Positions 16,488 through 26,201 of a stretch of DNA of 36,923 nt are shown in pieces. Source of the stretch: Bradyrhizobium sp. CCH5-F6. GTDB taxonomy: Bacteria; Pseudomonadota; Alphaproteobacteria; Rhizobiales; Xanthobacteraceae. The translations under genes were made by a program, and so were the position numbers. The DNA is taken from the NCBI RefSeq assembly GCF_001556045.1, contig NZ_LSIC01000020.1, positions 1 through 36,923 of the forward strand. Direction: 5' to 3'. Each line of letters opens with the position of its first letter. Position 1 is the stretch's first letter. Below the pieces are notes generated by a model. It saw nothing but the letters and a program-made list of their open reading frames with translations. It ran no database searches and was not told where the DNA came from.

Positions 16488-17189
16488 GTGATCGATCTCT
16501 ATTACGCGCCGACGCCGAACGGCTGGAAAATCTCGATCATGCTGGAGGAACTCGGGCTTCCCTACAGCGTGAAGCCCGTCAACATCCGCGCCGGCGAGCA
16601 GTTCGACCCCGACTTTCTCGCGATCTCGCCCAACAACCGGATTCCGGCGATCGTCGATCACGATCCCGCCGATGGCGGTGCTCCGTTCTCGGCCTTCGAG
16701 ACGGGCGCGATCCTGATCTATCTCGCGGAAAAGACCGGCCGGTTCTTGCCAACGGACTTGCGCGGGCGCTCGACCACCATCCAGTGGGTGATGTGGCAGA
16801 TGGCCGGGCTGGGACCCATGCTCGGCCAGCACGGCCATTTCGCACTTTATGCGGCCGAGAAGATCCCTTACGCGATCCAACGCTACCGCGATGAGGCGGC
16901 GCGGCTCTACGGCGTGCTCGACCGGCAGCTCGGCAAAACCGGCACCTATGTGGCCGGCGACTATTCGATTGCCGACATCGCCTGCTTTCCCTGGACCATG
17001 ACCCACAAGGCGCAAGGCTTTACACTCGACGACTATCCGAACGTGAAACGCTGGTATGCCGCGGTTCGCGCCAGGCCGCAGGTGCAGGCGGGGCTCGCGA
17101 TCGGCAAGTTCGTCAAAGAGCCGTTCGACGAGGAAGCACGCAAGATCATGTTCGGCCAGCGTGCGAAGGAATTGTTGGGAAAGAAGTGA
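16488..17189 (+). CDS. Glutathione S-transferase, YfcG/YghU-like
   Basis: The 233-residue product starts at a GTG (MIDLYYAPTPNGWKISIMLEE), with AAGGGA 6 bases upstream. The thioredoxin-like N-terminal domain has APTPNGWK (Asn-containing active-site loop, as in the E. coli YfcG/YghU group), NNRIPAIVDHD and FETGAILIYLAEKTG (glutathione-binding Glu-Thr). The helical domain follows with GDYSIADIACFPW. YfcG-type enzymes reduce disulfides with glutathione rather than conjugate. It begins a three-gene plus-strand run with the chromene isomerase and quinone oxidoreductase genes, all linked to aromatic or electrophile handling. A family A repeat separates it from the next gene. Confidence 0.92.
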   Translation: MIDLYYAPTPNGWKISIMLEELGLPYSVKPVNIRAGEQFDPDFLAISPNNRIPAIVDHDPADGGAPFSAFETGAILIYLAEKTGRFLPTDLRGRSTTIQWVMWQMAGLGPMLGQHGHFALYAAEKIPYAIQRYRDEAARLYGVLDRQLGKTGTYVAGDYSIADIACFPWTMTHKAQGFTLDDYPNVKRWYAAVRARPQVQAGLAIGKFVKEPFDEEARKIMFGQRAKELLGKK

Positions 17190-17207
17190 GGCCAGCTCTC
17201 TCCTCGT

Positions 17208-17294
17208 CGTCATTGCGAGGAGCGAAGCGACGAAGCAATCCAGACCGTCGCTGCGGAACGATTCTGGATTGCTTCGCTGCGCTCGCAAGGACGG
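17208..17294. repeat. Dispersed palindromic repeat, family A, copy 2
   Basis: This copy starts CGTCATTGCGAGGAGCGAAG and ends CGCTCGCAAGGACGG, with inner arms GAAGCAATCCAGA and TCTGGATTGCTTC. It is nearly identical in its arms to the copy at 6934-7021; only the loop (CCGTCGCTGCGGAACGA) and one outer base differ. It occupies most of the gap between the GST and isomerase genes. Confidence 0.88.
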
Positions 17295-17329
17295 GGAGAG
17301 ATCGGAACAAACGTGACAAAGGAAACGCC

Positions 17330-17938
17330 ATGATTGAATTCTTCTTCGACTGTTCCAGCCCCTGGACCTATCTCGCCTTCCACAACATCCAGCCGTTGGC
17401 CAAGGAGCTGGGCGCGGAGATCGTCTGGCGACCCATCCTGGTCGGCGGCATCTTCAACACGGTCAACCCGAGCGTCTACGCCCAGCGCGAGAAGCCGGTG
17501 CCGCTGAAGGCGCGCTACATGAAGAAGGATCTTCAGGACTGGGCGCGCTCGGCGGGGCTGTCGATCAAGATGCCGCCGACGGTGTTTCCGGTGAACAGCG
17601 TCAAGGCGATGCGCGGCTGCATCTGGCTGGGCGCGGACATGGTGCCGTTCGCGACGGCTGTGTTCGAGGCCTATTGGGGCGAGGACAAGGACATCTCGCA
17701 GGACGCGGTGCTGGCCGAGATCTGCAAGAAGGTGGGTATCGACGAGCAGAAATTCTTCGCCGGCATCTCCCAGCAGGCGATCAAGGACCAGCTCAAGGCG
17801 AATACCGAGGAAGTGGTGGCGCGCGGCGGCTTCGGCTCGCCGACGATCTTCGTCGGCAAGACCGACATGTATTTCGGCAACGACCGCCTGCCGCTGATCC
17901 GCGAGGCGCTGCTGCGCAGCAAGGCGAGTGCGGCTTGA
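17330..17938 (+). CDS. 2-hydroxychromene-2-carboxylate isomerase family protein (DsbA-like, kappa GST)
   Basis: The 202-residue product matches the HCCA isomerase/kappa GST family, with the active-site FFFDCSSPWTYLAF (Ser9-Ser10-Pro11), the VFPVNSVKAMRG segment and GSPTIFVGKTDMYFGNDRL (cis-Pro loop). The reference enzyme acts in naphthalene catabolism using glutathione, but many members serve other aromatic or thiol pathways and no naphthalene genes are present. AAGGAA lies 6 bases before the chosen ATG; the frame runs further upstream through the repeat. Its stop overlaps the start of the quinone oxidoreductase gene by one base. Confidence 0.92.
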   Translation: MIEFFFDCSSPWTYLAFHNIQPLAKELGAEIVWRPILVGGIFNTVNPSVYAQREKPVPLKARYMKKDLQDWARSAGLSIKMPPTVFPVNSVKAMRGCIWLGADMVPFATAVFEAYWGEDKDISQDAVLAEICKKVGIDEQKFFAGISQQAIKDQLKANTEEVVARGGFGSPTIFVGKTDMYFGNDRLPLIREALLRSKASAA

Positions 17939-18915
17939 TGGTGCGGGCAGTCGTCTGCCGCGCCCTCGGCGCGCCCGAGTCGCTGCTGCTGGAAGAATTT
18001 CCGTCGCGGCCATTGAAGCCCGGCGAGGTGCGCGTCGCGATCCGCGCCGCCGGGCTGAACTTTCCGGACGTGCTGATGGCGGCCGGCGAGTATCAGCTCA
18101 AGCCGGAGCTGCCGTTCACGCCGGGCATGGAAGCCGCCGGAGATGTCTCCGAGGTGGGCGCAGAGGTCAGCGGTGTTGCCGTCGGCGATAAGGTCATCGT
18201 CAAGATGCGCCACGGCGCTTTCGCCGATGAAGCGGTGGTGACGCCCTCGCAGCTCACCCCCATGCCGTCGACTTTCGATTATGCGGAGGCGGCGACCTAT
18301 CTCGCTGGTCACGGCACGGCCTATCACGCGCTGATCGATCGCGGCCAGGTTGCGCCGGGCGAGGTGCTGCTGGTGCATGGCGCTGGCGGGGGTGTCGGCC
18401 TTGCCGCGGTCGAGATCGGCAAGATGCTGGGCGCGACAGTGATCGCGACAGCCTCCAGCGACGAGAAGCTTGCGATTGCGAGATCGCGGGGCGCCGATCA
18501 TCTCATCCGCTATGACCGCGAGCCGTTTCGCGATGCGGTCAAGCGCATCACCGACGGCCGCGGCGCGGACGTCGTGTTTGATCCGGTCGGCGGCCAGGTT
18601 TTTGAAGACTCCATGCGTTGCATCGCCTGGGGGGCGCGGCTGCTGGTGATCGGCTTCACCGGCGGCATCGGCTCGGCCAAGACCAATCTCCTGCTGATCA
18701 AGGGCGCCAGCGTGCTGGGCGTGCGCGCCGGCGAAGCGGTGCGGAGAAACCCCGCGCTCGGCGAAGTGCGCCTCAAGGCGCTGCTGCAATGGGCGGAGCA
18801 GGGCAAGCTGCGCCCCAACGTCTCGCACCGCCTGCCGCTGGCGGATTACGCCAAGGCGATGCGGCTGTTGCTCGATCGCAAGGCGATCGGGCGCGTGGCG
18901 CTGGTGATGGAGTGA
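17938..18915 (+). CDS. NADPH:quinone oxidoreductase family protein (zinc-free MDR)
   Basis: The 325-residue product is a medium-chain dehydrogenase/reductase of the quinone oxidoreductase type: an N-terminal GroES-like fold (VRVAIRAAGLNFPDVLMAAGEY) and a Rossmann domain with GAGGGVG at 148-154. The structural zinc cysteines of alcohol dehydrogenases are missing, as expected. It probably reduces quinones or enones with NADPH. Its ATG shares the A of the preceding TGA (TGATG), so translation is coupled to the isomerase. Confidence 0.92.
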   Translation: MVRAVVCRALGAPESLLLEEFPSRPLKPGEVRVAIRAAGLNFPDVLMAAGEYQLKPELPFTPGMEAAGDVSEVGAEVSGVAVGDKVIVKMRHGAFADEAVVTPSQLTPMPSTFDYAEAATYLAGHGTAYHALIDRGQVAPGEVLLVHGAGGGVGLAAVEIGKMLGATVIATASSDEKLAIARSRGADHLIRYDREPFRDAVKRITDGRGADVVFDPVGGQVFEDSMRCIAWGARLLVIGFTGGIGSAKTNLLLIKGASVLGVRAGEAVRRNPALGEVRLKALLQWAEQGKLRPNVSHRLPLADYAKAMRLLLDRKAIGRVALVME

Positions 18916-18925
18916 CGGTGCCGCA

Positions 18926-19010
18926 GGGTTGGTTAGCGAAGCGTAACCCACCACTTTGATTTCCGCGGAGACAGAAGAGGTGGATTACGCCTTCGGCTAA
19001 CCCACCCTAC
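18926..19010. repeat. Dispersed palindromic repeat, family C
   Basis: GGGTTGGTTAGCGAAGCGTAACCCACC pairs with GGTGGATTACGCCTTCGGCTAACCCACCC across a short spacer. The motif of a GTTACGC-type arm ending in CCCACCCTAC is a common intergenic palindrome in Bradyrhizobium and other bacteria. It sits between convergent genes and could act as a bidirectional transcript end. Confidence 0.8.
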
Positions 19011-19017
19011 AAGACCC

Positions 19018-19908
<891 letters not shown>

Positions 19909-19950
19909 GGTGGTTTCCTTCCTTTGTTTGTTTGATGATCTCTCTAGCAC

Positions 19951-20054
19951 GTTCCGGGGCGCGTGGAGCGCGAGCCCGGAATCCATTCATCCAACAATTG
20001 TGCAGACGAATGGATTCCGGGCTTGCGCCAAGAGGGCGCAACCCGGGATGACGT
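19951..20054. repeat. Dispersed palindromic repeat, family B, copy 3
   Basis: GTTCCGGGGCGCGTGGAGCG and CCCGGAATCCATTC pair with GAATGGATTCCGGG and GCGCAACCCGGGATGAC. The outer arm is slightly decayed compared with the other copies (GTTCCGG for GTCATTCCGG). It lies between the amidase and crotonase genes, which are co-directional. Confidence 0.85.
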
Positions 20055-20061
20055 AAGGAGT

Positions 20062-21483
20062 TTAGCGTGCCGGCGGACCGGGCCAAGGTCGCTGCGGGCC
20101 ACGCAGGCCTTCGAACGCCTTGGCCATGCCGAGCACGCCGATGTCGTCGAAACGGCGGCCGACGATCTGCACGCCGATGGGGAATCCGTTGGCGTCGAAG
20201 CCGCCGTTGATCGAGATCGCGGGGTTCTCCGACATATTCCACGGCACGGTGTAAGCGATGTGCTCGAACGGCTTCATGGGATCGTTCGTCGGCGAGGCCC
20301 ACTCCGCAGGGTAATTGACGTTCGGCGCGGTCGGCGAGATCACATAGTCGAGCTCGCAGAACAGCTTTGACGCCGCGGCGCGGATCGCCATGGTCTGGTT
20401 GAATCCGCGGATGACGTCGACGCCCGACAGTTTTGCGCCGGACTCGCCCCACTTGAAGATATAGGGCAGCACCTTTGCCTGCTCGGCCGGCGTGAGCTTC
20501 GACAGATCGTCCCACATCCGCGCGCGCCAGAAATTGTCGAGACCGTCGAGCATCTCGCGTGTGAGGATCCCGTCGACTTCGGTCACGACCGCGCCGGCGG
20601 ATTCGAACGCCTTCGCCGCCTTCACCGCGACCTCGCGCACCGGTTTCTCCGGAGGCAGGCCGCAGCCGGGATCGAGCATCAGGCCGATGCGCAGTTTTCG
20701 CGGCGACTTCTCCAGACCCTTCCAGTTGAGCGGTTCGGCCGGCAGGCTCATGCCGTCGCGCCGGTCGGGCTTTGCGATGACGCTCATCGTCAGCGCGCAG
20801 TCGTCGACCGTGCGGGTCATGGGACCGGCGACGCGGCCGACATAGGTGGGATCGATCGGCACGCGGCCGAAGCTGGGCTTCAGGCCAACGAGGCCGCACC
20901 AGCCCGCGGGCAGGCGAATCGAGCCGCCGATATCGGTGCCGAGATGCAAGGGACCATAGCCGGCTGCTGCCGCAGCGCCGGCACCTGCGCTCGAGCCGCC
21001 GGGGTTCTTGGAGAGGTCCCAGGGATTGCGCGCCAGCGCGTGGAAGCTGGAAAGCCCGGAGGACAGCATGCCGTAATCGGGCATGGTGGTCTTGGCGAAG
21101 ATGATCGCGCCGGCCTCGCGCAATCGCGCCGCGGGCGGCGCATCCTTCTCGGCCGGCACGAGCTTGACGCTGGCAGCCCCAAGCGGCACCGGCACGCCCT
21201 TGGTCGCGATGTTGTCCTTCACCGTGACGGGCACGCCGTCGAGCGCGCCGGCCGGCTCGCCGCCGGTCCAGCGTGCGGTCGAGGCCTTTGCCGCCTCGCG
21301 CGCGCCGTCGGGGTCGAACGCATAGAGCGCCTTGAGATGCGGTTCCCACGCAGCGACGTGCGCGAGCACGTCCTCCAGCACCTCGCTCGGCGAGAACTGC
21401 TTTGCGCGATAGCCTGCGATCAGATCGATCGCGGACAGGTCGTGCAGCGAGGTGAGCGCCTCCTCGACGCTCTTTTTAGGCAT
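20062..21483 (-). CDS. Amidase (amidase-signature family)
   Basis: The 473-residue product has the amidase-signature catalytic set: Lys89 (GVPVTVKDNIA), cis-Ser164 (NPGGSSAGAGA) and nucleophile Ser188 (GTDIGGSIRLPAGWCG). These enzymes hydrolyse amides of carboxylic acids or small peptides; the substrate here is unknown. The ATG at 21483 lies inside the end of the M20 hydrolase gene, overlapping its last 8 bases, so the two are translationally coupled. A longer frame reading to 21597 lies wholly within the other gene and was rejected. It is part of the peptide-scavenging island. Confidence 0.94.
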   Translation of the reverse strand: MPKKSVEEALTSLHDLSAIDLIAGYRAKQFSPSEVLEDVLAHVAAWEPHLKALYAFDPDGAREAAKASTARWTGGEPAGALDGVPVTVKDNIATKGVPVPLGAASVKLVPAEKDAPPAARLREAGAIIFAKTTMPDYGMLSSGLSSFHALARNPWDLSKNPGGSSAGAGAAAAAGYGPLHLGTDIGGSIRLPAGWCGLVGLKPSFGRVPIDPTYVGRVAGPMTRTVDDCALTMSVIAKPDRRDGMSLPAEPLNWKGLEKSPRKLRIGLMLDPGCGLPPEKPVREVAVKAAKAFESAGAVVTEVDGILTREMLDGLDNFWRARMWDDLSKLTPAEQAKVLPYIFKWGESGAKLSGVDVIRGFNQTMAIRAAASKLFCELDYVISPTAPNVNYPAEWASPTNDPMKPFEHIAYTVPWNMSENPAISINGGFDANGFPIGVQIVGRRFDDIGVLGMAKAFEGLRGPQRPWPGPPAR

Positions 21484-22648
21484 GGCCGCCCACCGGCATG
21501 CGCGTCTCGATGATGCGGGCGAACATGCTGGCGCCGATCGGCAGGATCTTGTCGTCGAGCACGAAGCCGGGATTGTGCACGGGCACCGAGCCGTCATGGC
21601 CGACCCAGAAATAGGCGCCGGGGACGGTCTGGAGCATGTCGGCGAAATCCTCGCTGCCCATCTTCGGCTGGGTGCGGGTGATCACGTTGGCCGGATCGAC
21701 CACGGTGCGCGCGACCTCTTCGACCACCTTGGACTGCTCGACCTGGTTGACCAGCACGCCGAACGTGTCGCGGATGTCGACGTCGATCACGCACTGATAG
21801 GCGTTCGCAATGCCGGCGCAGATCGTGCGGATACGCTCGCTGATCAGGGCGCGGACTTCATCGGAAAAGGTGCGGATGGTGCCGCAAAGATGCGCGTCGC
21901 CAGGAATGACGTTGTAGGCGGAACCGGCGTGAATCTGCGTGATGGAGATGACCGCCGCCTGCAGCGGATCGACGTTGCGGCTGACGATGGTCTGGATCGC
22001 CTGAGCCAGCGTGGTCGCGATGATCACCGCGTCCTTGGAGCGCTCGGGCATCGCGCCATGCGCGCCGTAGCCGGTGATGCGGAGGTCGAAGAAGTCGGCG
22101 CTGGCCATCGCCGGGCCGGGCAGGATCGCGATCTCGCCATGGTTGAGATCGGGCGCGTTGTGCAGGCCGTACAGCTCGTCGCAGGGGAATTTCTCGAACA
22201 GGCCGTCCTTGATCATGGCGCGGGCGCCGCCGAGGCCTTCTTCGGCCGGCTGGAAGATCAGGTGCACGGTGCCGTCGAAATTCCGGGTCTCGGCGAGATA
22301 GCGCGCGGTGCCGAGCAGCATGGTGGTGTGGCCGTCGTGACCGCAGCCGTGGAAGCGGCCCGGAATCTTCGAGCTCCATTTCAGGTTAGTGTTCTCTTCC
22401 ATCGGCAGCGCGTCCATGTCGGCGCGCAGGCCGATGCGCTTGCCGCTCGAACCCTTGCCCTTGATGACGCCGATCACGCCGGTGCCGCCGAGACCGCGAT
22501 GCACCTCGATGCCCCAGCTCTTCAGTTTGTCGGCGACGATGCCGGAGGTGCGCACCTCCTCGAAGCCGATCTCGGGATGGGCGTGGAGGTCGCGCCTGAT
22601 AGCGGTGAGTTCGTCGGCGTAGCCGTCGATGCGTTCGATCGTGGGCAT
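21476..22648 (-). CDS. M20D amidohydrolase (aminoacylase / hippurate-hydrolase type)
   Basis: The 390-residue product matches the M20 amidohydrolase group that removes N-acyl groups from amino acids. Metal-site motifs are RRDLHAHPEIGFEE, MDALPM, FHGCGHDGHTTML, FQPAEEGLGGARAM and GLHN, with a late PKMGSEDFADML. It is cytoplasmic, with no signal peptide. It starts 14 bases after the M81 peptidase stop and overlaps the amidase start, so M81, M20 and amidase form one tight operon segment. Candidate substrates are N-acylated amino acids delivered by the adjacent importer. Confidence 0.94.
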   Translation of the reverse strand: MPTIERIDGYADELTAIRRDLHAHPEIGFEEVRTSGIVADKLKSWGIEVHRGLGGTGVIGVIKGKGSSGKRIGLRADMDALPMEENTNLKWSSKIPGRFHGCGHDGHTTMLLGTARYLAETRNFDGTVHLIFQPAEEGLGGARAMIKDGLFEKFPCDELYGLHNAPDLNHGEIAILPGPAMASADFFDLRITGYGAHGAMPERSKDAVIIATTLAQAIQTIVSRNVDPLQAAVISITQIHAGSAYNVIPGDAHLCGTIRTFSDEVRALISERIRTICAGIANAYQCVIDVDIRDTFGVLVNQVEQSKVVEEVARTVVDPANVITRTQPKMGSEDFADMLQTVPGAYFWVGHDGSVPVHNPGFVLDDKILPIGASMFARIIETRMPVGGHA

Positions 22649-22662
22649 GTGGTCCTGTCCGG

Positions 22663-24168
22663 TTAGCGTGAAGAGGGATCGAAAACGGGGCCGTTCGGCT
22701 TGATGCGGATGCCGGGCCGCAAGCGTCTCCAGGGCAGGGCGGCGGTGTCGGCCGGCATCGCGCCGGGCGCGGCGCAGATCATCAGCTTCTCAGCGATCGG
22801 CTCGAAATCGGCACGGAAGTGCACGGAGCTCTTGTTGACCAGGATCTTCTCTCGCGTCGGCTCGATGCCGACATAGCGGTACATCGCCTGGTCGGCGAGC
22901 TGCGCCTTGTGCGACGAGACGACGACGCGGACATCGCCGATGCGCAAGGCGGCGGACGGGCCCATCTCCATCTCGCGGCCGCCGTAATAGGGACCGGGCG
23001 CGATGAAGCGGCCGTCGGAGAGCTTTTCGACAACGAAGGTCTCGCGATAGGGCTCGTCGCCGGGAATACCGGACTTGCCGCCAAGCGACAGCGTCACCGT
23101 CGCGCCGACGCCGGCCGCGTGCGCCGCCCTGGCCGATTCCGGATCGTAGATCACGCCCGTCGCGGCGCTCGCCTTGTTGCGCACCAATGCGCGCAGCATG
23201 CCGGTGGTGTCGGAATCGCCGCCCGCGCCGGGATTGTCCTGGGTGTCCGCGATGATGATCGGCTTGCTCGCCTTCCTGGAAAGTTCCATGGCATGGCGCA
23301 CGCCGTCGTCAGGCGACCAGATCTTGCCGTCGAAATCGTCCTCGTGGCTCTCGATCAGCTTGACGATCGCGTCGGCTGCGCGGTCGGCGTCAGCTTGCGT
23401 CTTGCCATAGGCGAATACGCTCGGACCGCAATCGCGAAAATCCGCGGCCGGGAAGCCGGGCGCGAAGGATAGTGTCGCGACCGCGTCGCCCTCCAGCGCG
23501 GCGAGCTTCTCGTAGATGCCCTTGGTGGGCTGGTCATTGGTGCATTGCCAGCTGATCGGGATCAGGAACGGCAATTGCCGGAACGCCTTCGCGAAGCGCT
23601 GCTTCGTATTCAGAAGAAGCGCCAGATGTCTTGCGCAGGCGCGGCCGGTCTCGGCCATGTCGACATGGGGATAGGTGCGGTAGGCGATCAGCGCGTCGGC
23701 ATGCGCGATCATCTCGGGCGTGACGTTGGCGTGCAGGTCGAGGCTCGCCACCAGCGGAATGTCGTTACCGATGACGCGGCGGACGCGTGCCAGGATTTCG
23801 CCTTCGCCATCGTCGAGATGCTCGGTCACCATGGCGCCATGCAGGTCGAGATAGACCGCATCGATCGGCCCGGCGGCTGCGATGCCGTCGACCATCACCT
23901 TCACGATGCGTTCGAAGGCATCCTTGGTCACATGGGCCGAGGGGCTCGCTCCGCAGGCAATCGTCGGAACGAGTTCCCAGCCGTTCGGTTCGGCGCTGTC
24001 GACGAAGCCGGCGAGGCCGACATTGATGCGCCGCATCACCTTCAGCACGTCGGCACCTTGCGTCAGCGCCGGCCAGCCGCCGCCATGCTGGAAGTCCGCG
24101 AAAGTTGCCTTGGTCGGAGCGAAGGTGTTGGTCTCGTGCAGGAAACCGCCGACGGCGATGCGTGTCAT
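22663..24168 (-). CDS. M81 family metallopeptidase (MlrC-like)
   Basis: The 501-residue product matches the M81/MlrC family. Motifs are GGFLHETNTFAP at the start, YLDLHGAMVTEH and ASLDLHANVTPEM (metal-binding Asp-His pairs), and IADTQDNPGAGGDSDTTGML in the second half. MlrC of Sphingomonas cleaves linearised microcystin fragments; most homologues in soil bacteria have unknown peptides as substrates. No signal peptide is seen, which fits cytoplasmic cleavage of imported peptides. It is followed 14 bases later by the M20 gene, and a 251-base gap with a family B repeat lies upstream. A microcystin role is not implied. Confidence 0.93.
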   Translation of the reverse strand: MTRIAVGGFLHETNTFAPTKATFADFQHGGGWPALTQGADVLKVMRRINVGLAGFVDSAEPNGWELVPTIACGASPSAHVTKDAFERIVKVMVDGIAAAGPIDAVYLDLHGAMVTEHLDDGEGEILARVRRVIGNDIPLVASLDLHANVTPEMIAHADALIAYRTYPHVDMAETGRACARHLALLLNTKQRFAKAFRQLPFLIPISWQCTNDQPTKGIYEKLAALEGDAVATLSFAPGFPAADFRDCGPSVFAYGKTQADADRAADAIVKLIESHEDDFDGKIWSPDDGVRHAMELSRKASKPIIIADTQDNPGAGGDSDTTGMLRALVRNKASAATGVIYDPESARAAHAAGVGATVTLSLGGKSGIPGDEPYRETFVVEKLSDGRFIAPGPYYGGREMEMGPSAALRIGDVRVVVSSHKAQLADQAMYRYVGIEPTREKILVNKSSVHFRADFEPIAEKLMICAAPGAMPADTAALPWRRLRPGIRIKPNGPVFDPSSR

Positions 24169-24300
24169 TCAATTCAAGTCCCAATGGAAGGTGCGCGACG
24201 TTAGCCCCGGCTTTGCGGCAAGAGCAAGCTGGGAAGCAATCGTGTCGTGCATAGGGTTAGATCGTTTTAGGAATGCTGCGGATGCGCACCGCATTCCGCA

Positions 24301-24407
24301 GTCATTCCGGGGCGCGCACTCTTGGCGCGAACCCGGAATCCATCACGCGACGATCTCTGTAGCCCGATGGAGTCCGGGCTCATCGCTTCGCGATGCTCCG
24401 GGATGAC
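24301..24407. repeat. Dispersed palindromic repeat, family B, copy 4
   Basis: GTCATTCCGGGGCGCGCACT pairs with GCTCCGGGATGAC and CCCGGAATCCATC with GATGGAGTCCGGG. It lies in the 251-base gap between the ATPase and M81 genes; the rest of the gap (24169-24300) holds nothing I recognise. Confidence 0.87.
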
Positions 24408-24419
24408 GGAGGAGAGATT

Positions 24420-26069
24420 CTACGCGCTCGCCGCCACGCCCTCCGACACCGGCCGGAAGTTCGCAAAATCCCAGCCTCGCCCCGGCGCCGCATCGAGCAG
24501 CGCCTTCGTGTACGCCTCCTTCGGATGCGTCAGCACTTCGGCTGCCGGTCCTTGTTCGACGACGCGGCCATGCTGCATCACCACCACTTCGTCGCAGATC
24601 TGCGCGGCGACGCGCAAATCGTGGGTGATGAACAGGATGGCGATGCCGAGCCGCTTCTGGATCTCGTCCAGCAGCTCCAGCACCTGCGCCTGCACGGAGA
24701 CGTCGAGCGCGGAGACCGCTTCGTCGGCGACCAGCACGTCCGGGTCGAGCGCGAGCGCGCGGGCGATGGCGATACGCTGGCGCTGGCCGCCGGAGAACTG
24801 GTGCGGATAGCGCGACACGGCATCTGCCGGCAGGCCGACGAGCTCGAGCAGCTCGCGCGCCCGCTTCATCGCATCGGCATGAGCGATGCCGTAATTGACC
24901 GGTCCTTCCGCGATGCTCTCGCCGACGGTGACGCGCGGATTGAGCGAGCGGTAGGGATCCTGGAACACGATCTGGATCTTCTTGCGGTGCGGCTGCAGCA
25001 GGCGGCGCGAGATGTCGGCGATCTCGCGGCCGGCGAGGCGCACGCCGCCGGAGGTCGGATCGATCAGGCGGACGATGCAGCGTGCCACCGTCGACTTGCC
25101 CGAGCCGCTCTCGCCGACGATGCCGAGCGTGCGGCCTTTGCGCAGCGTCAGCGTGACCTTGTCGGCTGCGACGACCTCGCGGCCTTTGCCGAAGAAGGCG
25201 CGTTCCTTGTAGACCTTGCTGAGCTCGTTGGCTTCCAGCACCACCGGCTCGCGGCTGTCCTCGCGCGGCGCCCGCGGCACCAGGCTGGGCACGGCGGCCA
25301 GGAGGTTGCGGGTGTACTCCATGGTCGGATTGCGCAGCACGGCATCGAGCGGCCCGGTCTCGACCAGGCGGCCCTGCCGCATCACGGCGACGCGGTCGGC
25401 GATCTCGGCAACCACGCCCATGTCGTGGGTGATGAACAGCACGGCGGTGCCGTGATCGCGCTGAAGGTCGCGGATCAGGGTCAGGATCTGCTTCTGCGTG
25501 GTGACGTCGAGCGCGGTGGTCGGCTCGTCGGCAATGAGGAGCTTCGGCTCCAGCACCAGCGCCATCGCGATCATGATGCGCTGGCGCTGGCCGCCGGAGA
25601 GACGGTGCGGATAGGAGGCGAAGATGCGCTCGACCTGGGGCAGGCGCACCTGCTCCATCATGTCGAGGATGCGCTTCTTCCGGGCCTTCGCGTCGAGATC
25701 GGTGTGCGCGCGCAGGACCTCGTCGATCTGGCGGCCGACGGGCACCACCGGATTGAGTGCGGTCATCGGCTCCTGGAAAATCATCGCCATCTTCGTCGCA
25801 CGAAGCTGGCGCAGGCGACGGTCGGTTGCGGTGAGCAGCTCTTCGCCAACCAGCTTGATGCTGCCGGAGGTCGGAACCAGCGTGCCCTTCGGCAGCAGGC
25901 CCATCGTGGTGAGGGAGGTCACCGACTTGCCGGAGCCGCTTTCGCCGACGAGGCACAGTGTCTCGCGCTCGCTGACCTGGAGCGAGATGCCGTCGATGAT
26001 GTTTCCGCCCTTCGGCTTCTTGCCGATGGACACGACGAGATTGTTGATGTCGAGGATGGTGTTGGTCAC
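24420..26069 (-). CDS. Oligopeptide/dipeptide ABC importer ATPase, two nucleotide-binding domains fused (DppD-DppF type)
   Basis: The 549-residue protein contains two ATPase domains. The first has Walker A GESGSGKS, signature LSGGQRQR and Walker B LLIADEPTTALD. The second has GESGSGKST, FSGGQRQR and VLVADEAVSALD. It energises the two permeases just upstream. I place the start at the GTG at 26069 (MTNTILDINNL), because GGAG lies 8 bases upstream. The alternative ATG at 26090 is inside a palindromic repeat. Fusion of the two ATPases into one chain is a known variant, in contrast with separate DppD and DppF. Confidence 0.93.
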   Translation of the reverse strand: MTNTILDINNLVVSIGKKPKGGNIIDGISLQVSERETLCLVGESGSGKSVTSLTTMGLLPKGTLVPTSGSIKLVGEELLTATDRRLRQLRATKMAMIFQEPMTALNPVVPVGRQIDEVLRAHTDLDAKARKKRILDMMEQVRLPQVERIFASYPHRLSGGQRQRIMIAMALVLEPKLLIADEPTTALDVTTQKQILTLIRDLQRDHGTAVLFITHDMGVVAEIADRVAVMRQGRLVETGPLDAVLRNPTMEYTRNLLAAVPSLVPRAPREDSREPVVLEANELSKVYKERAFFGKGREVVAADKVTLTLRKGRTLGIVGESGSGKSTVARCIVRLIDPTSGGVRLAGREIADISRRLLQPHRKKIQIVFQDPYRSLNPRVTVGESIAEGPVNYGIAHADAMKRARELLELVGLPADAVSRYPHQFSGGQRQRIAIARALALDPDVLVADEAVSALDVSVQAQVLELLDEIQKRLGIAILFITHDLRVAAQICDEVVVMQHGRVVEQGPAAEVLTHPKEAYTKALLDAAPGRGWDFANFRPVSEGVAASA

Positions 26070-26085
26070 TTCAATTCTCTCCGCC

Positions 26086-26187
26086 GTCATTCCGGGGCGC
26101 GCATAGCGCGAGCCCGGAATCCATCGGGCCGCAGTGTCGGGGTGAAATGGATTCCGGGCTCGCGACTTCGTCGCGCCCCGGAATGAC
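26086..26187. repeat. Dispersed palindromic repeat, family B, copy 5
   Basis: A near-perfect copy: GTCATTCCGGGGCGCG and CCCGGAATCCAT pair with ATGGATTCCGGG and CGCGCCCCGGAATGAC. It lies between the second permease gene and the ATPase gene, inside what must be one transport operon, and its end touches the ATPase leader. Confidence 0.92.
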
Positions 26188-26201
26188 GAAACCGAGGATC
26201 C

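Noticed and set aside
24393..26186. A 597-codon plus-strand frame opposite the fused ATPase gene, and a 537-codon frame on the minus strand in another phase
   Set aside because: Both overlap the well-supported ABC ATPase and have low-complexity Ala/Arg/Asp/His-rich translations, typical of shadow frames in GC-rich DNA.
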